Assembly: GCA_009694135.1 (NCBI GenBank)
Contig: SHVS01000002.1
Span: forward strand, 39,067-103,066
From: Alphaproteobacteria bacterium
Lineage (GTDB): Bacteria > Pseudomonadota > Alphaproteobacteria > UBA6615
DNA length: 64,000 bases
Direction: 5' to 3'
Made by a program: the position numbers and the translations under genes. Shown here piece by piece: positions 28,558 through 38,353 of the stretch (the stretch's first letter is position 1; each line of letters opens with the position of its first letter). The notes under the pieces were generated by a model, which saw only the letters and a list, made by a program, of their open reading frames with translations, ran no database searches and was not told the origin of the DNA.

Positions 28558-29310
28558 ATGAATAATCGCGTGCTCGTCATAGCCGCCGCCGTGGTCCTGG
28601 CCCTGGCCGGCGGCTTCGCCCTGTACTGGTCGAGCCGGCCGGTGGCGACGCCTGTGGTCGCGGCCCGCCCAGCCGCCGCTCCAGCCGCGCCGGCTACTCC
28701 GGCTGCGCCAGCCGCGACCCCGGCACCAGCCGCCGAAGTGGCCGCGCTGCCGCCGGCCACCGTCCTGCCCGAGGTCGCCGCCCAGCTGCGCGACCGGGTT
28801 CTCGGCAATCCCGACGCCCCGGTCACGATCATCGAATACGCGTCCTTCACCTGCCCGCATTGCGCGAATTTTCATAACGTGATTATGAAGGACCTCAAGG
28901 CGCGTTATATCGAAACCGGCAAGGTCAAGCTGATCTTCCGCGACTTCCCGCTCGACGCGCTGGCGCTGCGCGCCTCGGCGATCGCGCGCTGCGCGCCCGA
29001 GCCGGCCTATTACGGCTTCGTCGAGGTGCTGTTCAAGTCGCAAGCCACCTGGATGGCCGGCGGCGGCGCCCGCTCGCTGGGACAACTCGAAGGCATCGCC
29101 CGCCTCGGCGGGATGAGCAAAGAAGATTTCGACGCCTGCATGACGAATGATGCGCTGCTCGAAGGCATCATCAATGGCCGCCAGGAAGCGATGACGGTTT
29201 ATAAGGTCGACTCGACCCCGTCCTTCGTCATCGGCGGCAAGACCTATGGCGGCGATAAGCCGATCGACGAATTGGCCAAGCTGATCGATCCGCTGCTGCC
29301 GAAGAACTAA
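28558..29310 (+). CDS. DsbA-family thioredoxin-fold protein (CPHC)
   Basis: N-terminal membrane anchor, Ala/Pro-rich linker, VTIIEYASFTCPHCANFH, cis-Pro STPSFVIGGK. Confidence 0.92.
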   Translation: MNNRVLVIAAAVVLALAGGFALYWSSRPVATPVVAARPAAAPAAPATPAAPAATPAPAAEVAALPPATVLPEVAAQLRDRVLGNPDAPVTIIEYASFTCPHCANFHNVIMKDLKARYIETGKVKLIFRDFPLDALALRASAIARCAPEPAYYGFVEVLFKSQATWMAGGGARSLGQLEGIARLGGMSKEDFDACMTNDALLEGIINGRQEAMTVYKVDSTPSFVIGGKTYGGDKPIDELAKLIDPLLPKN

Positions 29311-29394
29311 GCGAAGACCTGCCGCGTCTTGCGCCCGCTTGTGCGGCGCGAAGTCGCTGTGCTATGGCGCAAGAACTGGTAGGGGGCATTACCG

Positions 29395-30003
29395 GTGCAA
29401 CTGGCGCTGCGGCTGATCATCGCGCTTTGTGCCGCCTGTCTCGGCGCGGAGGCGCATGCGTTCGACCTTGACGCGGCGCTCAAGGACCGAGCGCTTGGCG
29501 ACCCGCAAGCGCCCATCACCATCGTCGAATACGCATCCTTCACCTGCCCGTTCTGCGCCCATTTCCATGGCGCCAACCTGCCGGCGTTCCAGGCGCGTTA
29601 CATCGACAGCGGCCAGGTGCGGCTGATTTATCGCGACTTCCCGCCCGACGGGCTGGCGCTGCGTACCGCAGCCATCGCCCGCTGCCTACCCGAGGCGCGT
29701 TATTTCGACTTCGTCGCCGCCGCCTTTGCCACGCAGGACGAATGGTCGCGGCTGCCGCGCATGCAGGCCTTCGAGGCGGTCCTTGATCTGGCCATGCGCC
29801 ACGGCATCGACCAGGATCTGGCCGAAACCTGCGCCGCCGACGAAGCACTGCTCGACGGCATCCTCGCACTGCGGCAAGAAGCGGAGCAGACTTACGGCAT
29901 CGATTCGACCCCGTCATTCGTCCTCGATGGCAAAACCTATGCGGGCGATATGAGCGTGGCCGAATGGGCCAAGATACTCGATCCGCTACTCGCGATACGC
30001 TGA
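29395..30003 (+). CDS. DsbA-family thioredoxin-fold protein (CPFC)
   Basis: ITIVEYASFTCPFCAHFHG, STPSFVLDGKTYAGD; GTG start; paralogous to the preceding gene. Confidence 0.9.
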   Translation: MQLALRLIIALCAACLGAEAHAFDLDAALKDRALGDPQAPITIVEYASFTCPFCAHFHGANLPAFQARYIDSGQVRLIYRDFPPDGLALRTAAIARCLPEARYFDFVAAAFATQDEWSRLPRMQAFEAVLDLAMRHGIDQDLAETCAADEALLDGILALRQEAEQTYGIDSTPSFVLDGKTYAGDMSVAEWAKILDPLLAIR

Positions 30004-30037
30004 TTTACTCTCGAATCCCGGGGGAAGGCCGACCAGG

Positions 30038-33000
30038 ATGCGTTTCAACCGTCTGCGCTTGAGCGGCTTCAAAAGCTTCGTCGAACCGACCGAGCTCGAG
30101 TTCGGCGCCGGGCTGACCGGCCTCGTCGGACCGAATGGCTGCGGCAAATCGAATCTGGTCGAGGCGCTGCGCTGGGTCATGGGCGAGACCTCGGCCAAGC
30201 AGATGCGCGGCGCGGAAATGGATTCGGTCATCTTCGGCGGCACCTCCAACCGCCCGGCGCGGAACCTGGCCGAAGTAAGCCTCGCGCTCGACAACACGAT
30301 GCGCGACGCCCCGACGCCGTTCAACCAGGGCGACGAGATCGAGGTCGCGCGCCGCATCGAACGCGACAAGGGTTCGCTGTATCGCGTCAATGGCAGCGAG
30401 GTGCGCCAGCGCGACCTGCAGCATCTGTTCGCGGATTTGTCGACCGGGGCGCGTTCAACCGCGATCGTCGGGCAAGGGCGTGTCGCCACCTTGATTGCCG
30501 CCAAGCCGACCGACCGCCGCCTGCTGCTTGAAGAGGCCGCCGGCGTGACCGGGCTGCACGCCCGCCGGCACGAAGCGGAGCTGCGCCTGAAGGCAGCCGA
30601 GGCGAATCTCGAGCGGCTCGACGATGTGTTGCGCGCGCATGAATCGCAGCTGCGCGAGCTCAAGCGCCAGGCGCGTCACGCCCGCCGCTGGCGCACGCTG
30701 TCGACCGCGATCCGCCGCGCCGAAGCCATCGTGCATCTGGCCCGCTTCCGCTCCGCCGAAGCGGAGGTCGAAGCCGCGCGCGAGGCGCTCGCCGCCGCCG
30801 AGATCGAGGTCGCCGCCACCGCCACCGCCGCCTCGGCCGCAACCACCGCGCGCGAGGCGGCGGCCGAGACGCTGCCGTCCCTGCGCATGGCCGCAGCGGA
30901 AGCATCGGCTGAATTGCAGCGGCTCACGCTTGCCCGCGCCGAGATGGAAGCGGCCGAGCGCCGGCTGGAGGCCGAACAGATACAGGTCAAGAGCCGTCTG
31001 GCGCAGCTTACCCTCGATTTGGAGCGCGAAACGGCGCTGAAAGACGATGCCGCCCGAGCGCTCGACGCGCTGCGCGCCGAACAAAACGAACTCACCGCCG
31101 CCGGCGAAAGTGAATCCGCACGCCGCGAAGCCGCCGCGGGAGCGCTCACCGCCGCGACCGCAACCGCGGCGCGGCTTGACGCCGGCTATCGCGACCGGAT
31201 GCATGCGATTGCCGAAGCCCAGGCGCGGCTTGAGGCGCTTACCGAGGAAGGCGCATCGCTCGCCCGCCGCGCGGAAGCAATCGAAGGCCAGCGCAAGGCC
31301 GCCGAGGACGAGCGCACCCGCTTGGCAAGCGCTAACGAAGGCGCCGAAGTTATGGCGGCCGCGTCAGCGGCGATCACCACGCGCGGCGCCGAAGCCGAAG
31401 CGGCGCATGGCGCCCTGGCCAACGCCGAGGCGGCGGCATCGGCGGCGCGCGAGGCCGAGCAAGCCGCACGCACAGCCCAGGTCAAGGCAGGTGAAGCGCA
31501 TGCGCGTCTGCGCGCCGAGGCATCGGCGCTGATCGCTCTTCTGGCGGCGGACGCCAGCGGTCAGTTTCCCCCTGTGCTCGATCAGGTCGAGGTCGAGCCG
31601 GGCTTCGAGGCGGCGCTGGGCGCCGCACTTGGTGACGACCTCAAAGCATCCGAGCGCACCGAGGCGCCGCGCCATTGGCGCGCGCTCGCGGTTCTCCCCG
31701 CCATCGCGCCGCTGCCGGAGGGCGCGCGACCGCTCGCCCAGTTCGTGAAGGCGCCGCGCGCACTCGCCCGCCGCATCTCGCAGATCGGCTTGGTCGCCGA
31801 TGCCGCCGAGGGCGAGCGCCTGTCGCCGCGGCTGCGGCCGGGCCAGCGCCTGGTGACTCCCGACGGATGGCTGTGGCGCTGGGACGGCTTCACCATACAG
31901 CCCGGAGCGCCCGATAGCGCTAGCGCCCAACTGCGCCACCGCAACCGGTTGATCGAGCTGGAGCGCTTCCTCAAGGCGGAGCAGACCGAGCTGGAACGCG
32001 CCGCCGCTCGGCTGGCCGAGGCCACCGCCGCCGCCGGCGCCGCCCAGCAGGCTGAGCGCTCCTGGCGCGAAGCCGCCCGCCAAGCCGATACGGCGCTGGC
32101 CGCGGCGCGCGCCAAACACGCCAGCCTGGCCGAATCACGCGCCGCCGGCGTCGCGCGGCTGGACGCGCTCACGCACCGGCTGGCCGAATTGACCGCCGAT
32201 CTGGCCGCCAACCGCTCCCGCCGCGACGCGATTGCATCAGCGCAAGCGCCGCTGGCGCAAGCCACCGCCGACGGCAGCTCGCTGGCGCAGCTACGCGTCG
32301 AGCTCGACCAAGCGGTCGCCGCCGAACGCGCCGCGCGCGCCGACCATGACGGCATCGAACGGGCCGCGGCTGAGCGCTTGCGTCGGCTGGAGGCGCTGGC
32401 GCGCGACGAGGACGGCTGGAGCAAGCGGCACGACGGCGCACGGACGCGCATCGCGGAGCTGGTCACGCGCCGCGCGGCAACCGAGGCCGAGGCGGCGGCT
32501 CTGGCCGAGCGGCCGGCGGTTCTGACGGCGCAGCGCGAGGCGCTGTTCGACGCGCTCGAGCGAATGGAAGCGGCCCGGCGCGCCGCCGGCGATCGCTTGG
32601 CCGTGGCCGAGGACGCCTATGCCGAGGCCAGCAAGCTGCAGCGCGCGGCCGAGGCGGCGGCGATCGCGGCGCGTGAAATCCGCGTGCGCGCCGAAGGTGC
32701 GCTGGCGCAGGCGGAGCAAGCCGAAGCGCATACGGTCGAGCGCATCGCCGAACGCCTCAATTGTGAACCGGAGGCGCTGGCCGAGGTGATCGCGGGCGAC
32801 GCCGCCGGCGCCGGCGAAGATGTTACGGAGATGAAAAACGCCGCCGCTGCCGAAGAGAAGCTGGCAGTGCTGACCGGGGAACGCGACGCGCTCGGCCCGG
32901 TCAATCTGCGCGCCGAGGAAGAGACCGAGGAGCTCGACCGCCGCATCACCAATATGCAGACCGAGCGGGAGGATCTCTCCGCCGCCGTGCGCCGCCTACG

Positions 33001-33517
33001 CCAAGGCATCGGTGAGTTGAACCGCGAAGGGCGCGACCGCATTCAGGCGTCATTCGAACAGGTCGATGCCCACTTCCAGCGCCTGTTTGCCACTCTGTTC
33101 GGCGGCGGCAAGGCGAAGCTCGAATTGCAGGACGGCGAGGACCCCCTCGCCGCCGGGCTGGAGGTCTTTGCCAGCCCGCCGGGCAAAAAGCTGCAGACGC
33201 TGTCGCTGCTGTCCGGCGGCGAGCAGGCCTTGACCGCGATCGCGCTCATCTTCGCGGTGTTCCTGACCGCGCCGGCCCCGATCTGCATCCTCGACGAAGT
33301 GGACGCCGCGCTGGACGACTCCAATGTCGGCCGTTTCTGCGACCTGTTGAACGAGATCACGCGCACGACTGAAACCCGCTTCCTGGTTGTCACCCATCAC
33401 CGCGTGACCATGGCGCGCATGGATCGCCTGTACGGCGTGACCATGGCCGAGCGCGGCGTGAGCCAGTTGGTCTCGGTCGACCTGGCTGGCGTGCAGACGC
33501 TGCGCAAGATCGCCTAG
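30038..33517 (+). CDS. smc: Chromosome segregation protein SMC
   Basis: LVGPNGCGKSNLVEALRWVMGE Walker A, long coiled coils, LSGGEQALTAIALIFAVFLTAPAPICILDEVDAALDD. Confidence 0.98.
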   Translation: MRFNRLRLSGFKSFVEPTELEFGAGLTGLVGPNGCGKSNLVEALRWVMGETSAKQMRGAEMDSVIFGGTSNRPARNLAEVSLALDNTMRDAPTPFNQGDEIEVARRIERDKGSLYRVNGSEVRQRDLQHLFADLSTGARSTAIVGQGRVATLIAAKPTDRRLLLEEAAGVTGLHARRHEAELRLKAAEANLERLDDVLRAHESQLRELKRQARHARRWRTLSTAIRRAEAIVHLARFRSAEAEVEAAREALAAAEIEVAATATAASAATTAREAAAETLPSLRMAAAEASAELQRLTLARAEMEAAERRLEAEQIQVKSRLAQLTLDLERETALKDDAARALDALRAEQNELTAAGESESARREAAAGALTAATATAARLDAGYRDRMHAIAEAQARLEALTEEGASLARRAEAIEGQRKAAEDERTRLASANEGAEVMAAASAAITTRGAEAEAAHGALANAEAAASAAREAEQAARTAQVKAGEAHARLRAEASALIALLAADASGQFPPVLDQVEVEPGFEAALGAALGDDLKASERTEAPRHWRALAVLPAIAPLPEGARPLAQFVKAPRALARRISQIGLVADAAEGERLSPRLRPGQRLVTPDGWLWRWDGFTIQPGAPDSASAQLRHRNRLIELERFLKAEQTELERAAARLAEATAAAGAAQQAERSWREAARQADTALAAARAKHASLAESRAAGVARLDALTHRLAELTADLAANRSRRDAIASAQAPLAQATADGSSLAQLRVELDQAVAAERAARADHDGIERAAAERLRRLEALARDEDGWSKRHDGARTRIAELVTRRAATEAEAAALAERPAVLTAQREALFDALERMEAARRAAGDRLAVAEDAYAEASKLQRAAEAAAIAAREIRVRAEGALAQAEQAEAHTVERIAERLNCEPEALAEVIAGDAAGAGEDVTEMKNAAAAEEKLAVLTGERDALGPVNLRAEEETEELDRRITNMQTEREDLSAAVRRLRQGIGELNREGRDRIQASFEQVDAHFQRLFATLFGGGKAKLELQDGEDPLAAGLEVFASPPGKKLQTLSLLSGGEQALTAIALIFAVFLTAPAPICILDEVDAALDDSNVGRFCDLLNEITRTTETRFLVVTHHRVTMARMDRLYGVTMAERGVSQLVSVDLAGVQTLRKIA

Positions 33518-33683
33518 GCAGGCCAAAGAATTACGTCGAATCAAACGCTTCGCCGCGACAACGTGACGCGAGCGCGCCTTCGGGAGCGCGCCTTGACCCC
33601 CCTATCATGCGCCACTATGGTGCGCACGCTTCGCGGGCGGCCCCTGGTTTTGAGCGCGGGTAAACCGAGCACGCGAGGCGTCG

Positions 33684-34034
33684 ATGGACGAGCGCGCAAA
33701 GCCGCCAAAACTGGACAAGGCAGGGCTTGAAGAGCTCGACGCCAGGCTGCGCGCGGCGCGCGAGCGATCTTCTCAGCCAGCGCGCGACGCCGCGCAGCCA
33801 GGCGGCGGCGGAGCGGGCGTACGGATCGGGCTCGAAATGGTCGTCGGCGTCGCCGTCGGCGCCGGTCTGGGAGTGATGTTAGACCGTTGGCTGGGCACGC
33901 AGCCGTGGTTTTTGCTCGGGTTGTTCGTGCTTGGCGCGGCGGCTGGCTTCCGCAATGTGATGCTCTTCGTCGAGCGTCAGTCACGCGAAAGCAAGGCGGC
34001 CGCAAAAAAAACTGATGGAGCGCCGCCGCCCTAG
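33684..34034 (+). CDS. atpI: AtpZ/AtpI protein of the F1Fo ATPase
   Basis: GVRIGLEMVVGVAVGAGLGVMLDRWLGTQPWFLLGLFVLGAAAGFRNV, directly upstream of atpB. Confidence 0.88.
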   Translation: MDERAKPPKLDKAGLEELDARLRAARERSSQPARDAAQPGGGGAGVRIGLEMVVGVAVGAGLGVMLDRWLGTQPWFLLGLFVLGAAAGFRNVMLFVERQSRESKAAAKKTDGAPPP

Positions 34035-34166
34035 GGCTGAGCGGCGCCGGAGCAGGGTCGGCGCGGGTGGAATTGCCCGCAACGTGAATCCTGCTCCCGC
34101 TTGAATGGGTCACGCGCGTCCCGGTCCTAAGTGGTCGGGTCATGCGATGATTTTGGGGGCGATCCC

Positions 34167-34913
34167 GTGGCAGGTCCGCTGGAGCAATTCGAGATACAGT
34201 CGCTGATTCCGATCGTGGTCGGCGGCGTCGATATCTCCTTCACCAACTCCGCGGCGATGATGGTGCTGGCGTCGGCCGTCGCCGGCGGGCTCATGCTGCT
34301 CGGCATTGGCCGCGGCGCCATGGTGCCCGGCCGCATGCAACTCGTGCCCGAAATGCTGTATCAATTCGTCGCCGATTTGATCCGCGACATCGTGGGCGCC
34401 GAAGGCCGGCGCTACTTCCCGCTGGTGCTGACCATCTTTTTGTTCATCCTCGCTGGCAACCTTCTGGGGATGATCCCATTCGCCTTCACCTTCACCAGCC
34501 ACATCATCGTCACCTTCGCGTTGGCGATCACGATCTTCATTGGCGTGACCGTCCTGGGCTTCGTCAGGCACGGGGCGCATTACCTGACGCTGTTCGCGCC
34601 GGGCGGCGTGTCGAAGTACATGCTGATTTTCCTGATCCCGATCGAGCTGATGTCCTATCTGGTGCGGCCGATCAGCCTTTCGGTGCGTTTGTTCGCCAAC
34701 ATGGTCGCGGGCCACACGCTGCTGAAAGTGCTCGCTGGATTTATTCCCGCGCTCTATGTCGGGCTCGGCTATGCCGGCGCGGCTGTGGGCGTGCTGCCTT
34801 TGGCGCTGATCACCGCGCTGACCGGACTTGAGCTTCTGATCGCCGTGCTGCAGGCCTTTGTGTTCGCCGTTCTTACCTGCATCTATATCAACGACGCCGT
34901 GCACCTCCACTAG
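34167..34913 (+). CDS. atpB: F1Fo ATP synthase subunit A
   Basis: PISLSVRLFANMVAGHTLLKVLAGF, LELLIAVLQAFVFAVLTCIYINDAVHLH; GTG start. Confidence 0.96.
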   Translation: MAGPLEQFEIQSLIPIVVGGVDISFTNSAAMMVLASAVAGGLMLLGIGRGAMVPGRMQLVPEMLYQFVADLIRDIVGAEGRRYFPLVLTIFLFILAGNLLGMIPFAFTFTSHIIVTFALAITIFIGVTVLGFVRHGAHYLTLFAPGGVSKYMLIFLIPIELMSYLVRPISLSVRLFANMVAGHTLLKVLAGFIPALYVGLGYAGAAVGVLPLALITALTGLELLIAVLQAFVFAVLTCIYINDAVHLH

Positions 34914-34964
34914 AGGTGCTTTGCAACACCCCTCCAACCGCACGTTCACTCGAGGAAAAGACCC

Positions 34965-35189
34965 ATGGAACTAGACGCAGCCAAGGCGATCGGCGCCGGC
35001 CTCGCCATCATCGGCGTGGCCGGCTCGGGCGTCGGCATCGGCAGCATCTTCGCCGCCTTTGTCTCCGCGACCGGCCGCAACCCAGCAATGCGCGACGCCC
35101 TGTTCCGGGACGTGCTGCTCGGCTTCGCCCTGGTCGAAGCGCTGGCGTTGTTCGCCGTGCTGGTCAGCTTCGTCCTGCTGTTCGGTTAA
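34965..35189 (+). CDS. atpE: F1Fo ATP synthase subunit C
   Basis: GAGLAIIGVAGSGVGIGSIFAAFVSATGRNPAMRDALF...FALVEALALFAVLVSFVLLF. Confidence 0.97.
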   Translation: MELDAAKAIGAGLAIIGVAGSGVGIGSIFAAFVSATGRNPAMRDALFRDVLLGFALVEALALFAVLVSFVLLFG

Positions 35190-35213
35190 ATCGCCGCGAG
35201 AGGATGCACACAA

Positions 35214-35702
35214 GTGCCGCAGCTCGACCCGCATAGCTTTATCAGCCAGATCTTCTGGCTGATCGTCACCTTTGGCGCCCTCTACTGGGTCTTGGCCAAG
35301 GCGGCGCTGCCGCGGATCGCCCAGGTGCTGGAGGATCGCCGGCGCGCGATCGAGCAGGATTTGGAAAAAGCCGAGAAGTTCAAGACCGCCGCCACCGCTA
35401 CCCTGGCCGGTTATACCGATGCGCTGGCCGGGGCGCGGCGCAAGGCGCAGGACGGACTGCGCGCGACGGCGGAGAAAGCATCGGCGCGGGCGGCCGAGGC
35501 ACAAGCGAAGCTCGCCGCCAAGCTGGCGGACGAGGTGCGCGCGGCCGAAACGCGCATCGCGGCCGCGCATAAGCGCGCAGAAGGCGAGCTTGACGGCATC
35601 GCCGCCGAGTTGGCCGCGAGCGTCACCGAGCGGCTCACCGGGGCGCGGGCGGATCAGGCGCGGCTGGCGCGCGCGGTCAAAGAAGCTGCTGGAGAACGCT
35701 AG
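35214..35702 (+). CDS. atpG: F1Fo ATP synthase subunit B'
   Basis: PQLDPHSFISQIFWLIVTFGALYWVLAKAALPRIAQVLEDRR; GTG start; duplicated b-type subunit. Confidence 0.9.
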   Translation: MPQLDPHSFISQIFWLIVTFGALYWVLAKAALPRIAQVLEDRRRAIEQDLEKAEKFKTAATATLAGYTDALAGARRKAQDGLRATAEKASARAAEAQAKLAAKLADEVRAAETRIAAAHKRAEGELDGIAAELAASVTERLTGARADQARLARAVKEAAGER

Positions 35703-36187
35703 TGCTCGAAGACGCAGAATTCTGGGTTGCGATCGCTTTCGTGATCTTCGTCTGCGGGCTCGTCTATGTCGGCGTGCCGAAGCTGATCACCTCCACGCTC
35801 GACGAGAAAAGCGCCGCCATCCGCAATCAGCTCGACGAAGCCCGCCGGCTGCGCGAAGAAGCGCAGGCCGCGCTGGCGGAAGCCAAGCGGCGCCAGCGCG
35901 AAGCGCAGCGCGAGGCCGAGGATATGCTCAAATCCGCGCGCGAGGAGGCCGCCGCCCTGGCCGCACAGGCCGAGGCCAATCTCACCGCCTCGCTCCAGCG
36001 GCGCGAGGTCCAGGCGCATGAGCGCATCGCTCAGGCGGAAGCCACGGCCATCAAGCAGTTGCGCGATCAGGCGGTCGATCTCGCCATTGCCGCCTCCGCT
36101 CAGGTGCTTGGCGAGAACCAGTCCGGCCCGGCCGGGGATGCGCTCATCAACGCAGCGATCCAGGAACTGCCCCGGCGGTTGCAGTAG
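35702..36187 (+). CDS. atpF: F1Fo ATP synthase subunit B
   Basis: FWVAIAFVIFVCGLVYVGVPKLITSTLDEKSAAIRNQLDEARRLREEAQ. Confidence 0.93.
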   Translation: MLEDAEFWVAIAFVIFVCGLVYVGVPKLITSTLDEKSAAIRNQLDEARRLREEAQAALAEAKRRQREAQREAEDMLKSAREEAAALAAQAEANLTASLQRREVQAHERIAQAEATAIKQLRDQAVDLAIAASAQVLGENQSGPAGDALINAAIQELPRRLQ

Positions 36188-36235
36188 TCGCCAGAGCCAG
36201 AACTATCGATCTTGTTCGCTGCTTGAACGCATTTA

Positions 36236-36742
36236 TTGATGTTGGGGCCACCAGGGCTTTCGGGTCGCTCAGCCGAATCAAGTGCGGCGACAACTTCGAG
36301 GAGCGAAACTCGTGCCAAAAAACGAAAATACCAATTGCCCGCCTTCCTCGAAGGTCGAATCCCGCAACCAAGATATGAGGAGTGGCTACACAGGAAAGCG
36401 GCGGCGCACGTCAAGAGAGACCGCCGTCGCGGGAACCGACGAGCTGCTCAAGAGACCTACAAGGTCGAGATTCATCAAGCCGTGCGCGATTCGGCCGGAA
36501 TGGACTTCTACACTGGCGAGGCTCTCGATTGGCTTTTAATCAGCAAATACAACAATAACGAGTCCAAGAAGGGAGGCCGCCAATATAAGGCCAAATTCAG
36601 CCTTCTCCCAACGGTCGATCATGTCAACGACGGCCTGGGTCTTCCAGACTTCAAGATTTGCTCCTGGCGCTTCAATGATGCCAAGAACGACCTGTCCCTT
36701 CAAGAATTCATCGAACTCTGCAAAAAAAGTGATCGCGCATAG
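36236..36742 (+). CDS. Hypothetical protein with HNH/His-Me-finger-like motif
   Basis: FYTGEALDWLLISKYNNNESKKGGRQYKAKFSLLPTVDHVNDGLGLPDFKICSWRFNDAKNDLSLQEFIELC; AT-richer than flanks; start uncertain. Confidence 0.6.
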   Translation: MMLGPPGLSGRSAESSAATTSRSETRAKKRKYQLPAFLEGRIPQPRYEEWLHRKAAAHVKRDRRRGNRRAAQETYKVEIHQAVRDSAGMDFYTGEALDWLLISKYNNNESKKGGRQYKAKFSLLPTVDHVNDGLGLPDFKICSWRFNDAKNDLSLQEFIELCKKSDRA

Positions 36743-36814
36743 CACGTCCGCGCACCATTAGCGCAAATAGCAGCAACGCCGGGCAACGATCGACTCTGTG
36801 CGAGTATAGGAGAC

Positions 36815-38353
36815 TTACTCCGCCGCCGCGCCCTGTTCGAGCTTGGGCTTCCAGCGCAACACCGGCGAGCGGGCGGCGCGGGTTTCGTCGAGCCGGCGGC
36901 GCGGGGCAAACATCGGCGCATTCTTGAAGCGCGCGACTTCGCCGGCTTTCGCGGCGGCCGTTAATCCGCGCAGCACCTTGATGAAATCATCGAGCGAACG
37001 CTTTGATTCCGATTCCGTCGGCTCGATCAGCATCGCCCCATGCACGACGAGCGGGAAATACACCGTCATCGGGTGATAGCCCTCGTCGATCATCGCCTTG
37101 GCGAAGTCGAGCGTGGTCACGCCGGTGTCCTTCAAGAAACGGTCGTCGAGCAGACATTCATGCATGCATGGCCCGTCGAAGGACGGGGTCATCACGTCGC
37201 TGACGCTCGCCATGATGTAATTGGCGGCGAGCACAGAATCGCCCGACACCCGCGCCAGCCCGTCACGCCCGTGGCTGAGCATATAGGTGAGCGCGCGCAC
37301 GAACATGCCCATCTGGCCATGGAAACCCTTGAGCCGGCCAAACGGCTTCGCCGTACCGGCGGAAGCTGGGCCGGCCGCAGCCGCGGTCTCGACCAGCGAG
37401 AACCCATCCTTGCCATGCACCACCCAAGGCACCGGCGCGAAGGGCGCGAGCGCCGCCGACAAAACCACCGGCCCGGCCCCCGGCCCGCCGCCGCCATGCG
37501 GCGTCGAGAAGGTCTTGTGCAAATTGATGTGCATCGCATCGATGCCGAGATCGCCCGGGCGCACGCGCCCGACGATGGCATTGAAGTTAGCGCCGTCGCA
37601 GTAGAGGAACCCGCCGGCCGCATGCACGCGATCGGCGATGATCCGCATATCGCCTTCGAACAGCCCGCAGGTGTTGGGGTTGGTGATCATCACCGCCGCC
37701 ACATCCGGGCCAAGCTTGGCGGTGAGCGCGTCGAGATCAACCCGCCCGCGCGCGTTCGCCGGCACCGGATCGACGGTGAAGCCGACCAGCGCCGCCGTCG
37801 CCGGGTTGGTGCCATGCGCCGATTCCGGCACGACAATGCGTCGCCGGTGGCCATGGCCTTTGTGCTCAAGCGCGGCGTGGATGCTCATCAGCCCGCACAA
37901 CTCGCCATGCGCGCCGGCGCCAGGCGACATCGCGACCGCCGGCATGCCGGTCAGCGTTTTGAGCCAATGCGCGACTTCGTCGATCAGCTTGAGCGCGCCT
38001 TGCACGGTTTCCACCGGCTGCAACGGGTGAATGTCGGCGAGGCCGGGCAGCCGCGCCATTTTTTCATTCAAGCGCGGGTTGTGCTTCATCGTGCAGGAGC
38101 CGAGCGGATAAAGCCCGCTGTCGATGGCGTAGTTCTTGCGCGAAAGCCGCGTGTAATGGCGCACGATATCCGGCTCCGACAATCCGGGCAGGCCGATCGC
38201 GCCCTTGCGCGCGAGGCCGCCGAGACGATCGGGGCCGGCTGGCACAGCGGGCAGATCGACGCCGGTCATGCCCGGGCTATCCTGCTCGAAGATCAGCGCC
38301 TCTTCGTGATCAAGACCGCGATGGCCAAGGATTGTTCCTGGAGTGTTGCTCAT
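36815..38353 (-). CDS. gcvPB: Glycine dehydrogenase (decarboxylating) subunit 2
   Basis: [59 protein letters not shown]. Confidence 0.97.
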   Translation of the reverse strand: MSNTPGTILGHRGLDHEEALIFEQDSPGMTGVDLPAVPAGPDRLGGLARKGAIGLPGLSEPDIVRHYTRLSRKNYAIDSGLYPLGSCTMKHNPRLNEKMARLPGLADIHPLQPVETVQGALKLIDEVAHWLKTLTGMPAVAMSPGAGAHGELCGLMSIHAALEHKGHGHRRRIVVPESAHGTNPATAALVGFTVDPVPANARGRVDLDALTAKLGPDVAAVMITNPNTCGLFEGDMRIIADRVHAAGGFLYCDGANFNAIVGRVRPGDLGIDAMHINLHKTFSTPHGGGGPGAGPVVLSAALAPFAPVPWVVHGKDGFSLVETAAAAGPASAGTAKPFGRLKGFHGQMGMFVRALTYMLSHGRDGLARVSGDSVLAANYIMASVSDVMTPSFDGPCMHECLLDDRFLKDTGVTTLDFAKAMIDEGYHPMTVYFPLVVHGAMLIEPTESESKRSLDDFIKVLRGLTAAAKAGEVARFKNAPMFAPRRRLDETRAARSPVLRWKPKLEQGAAAE

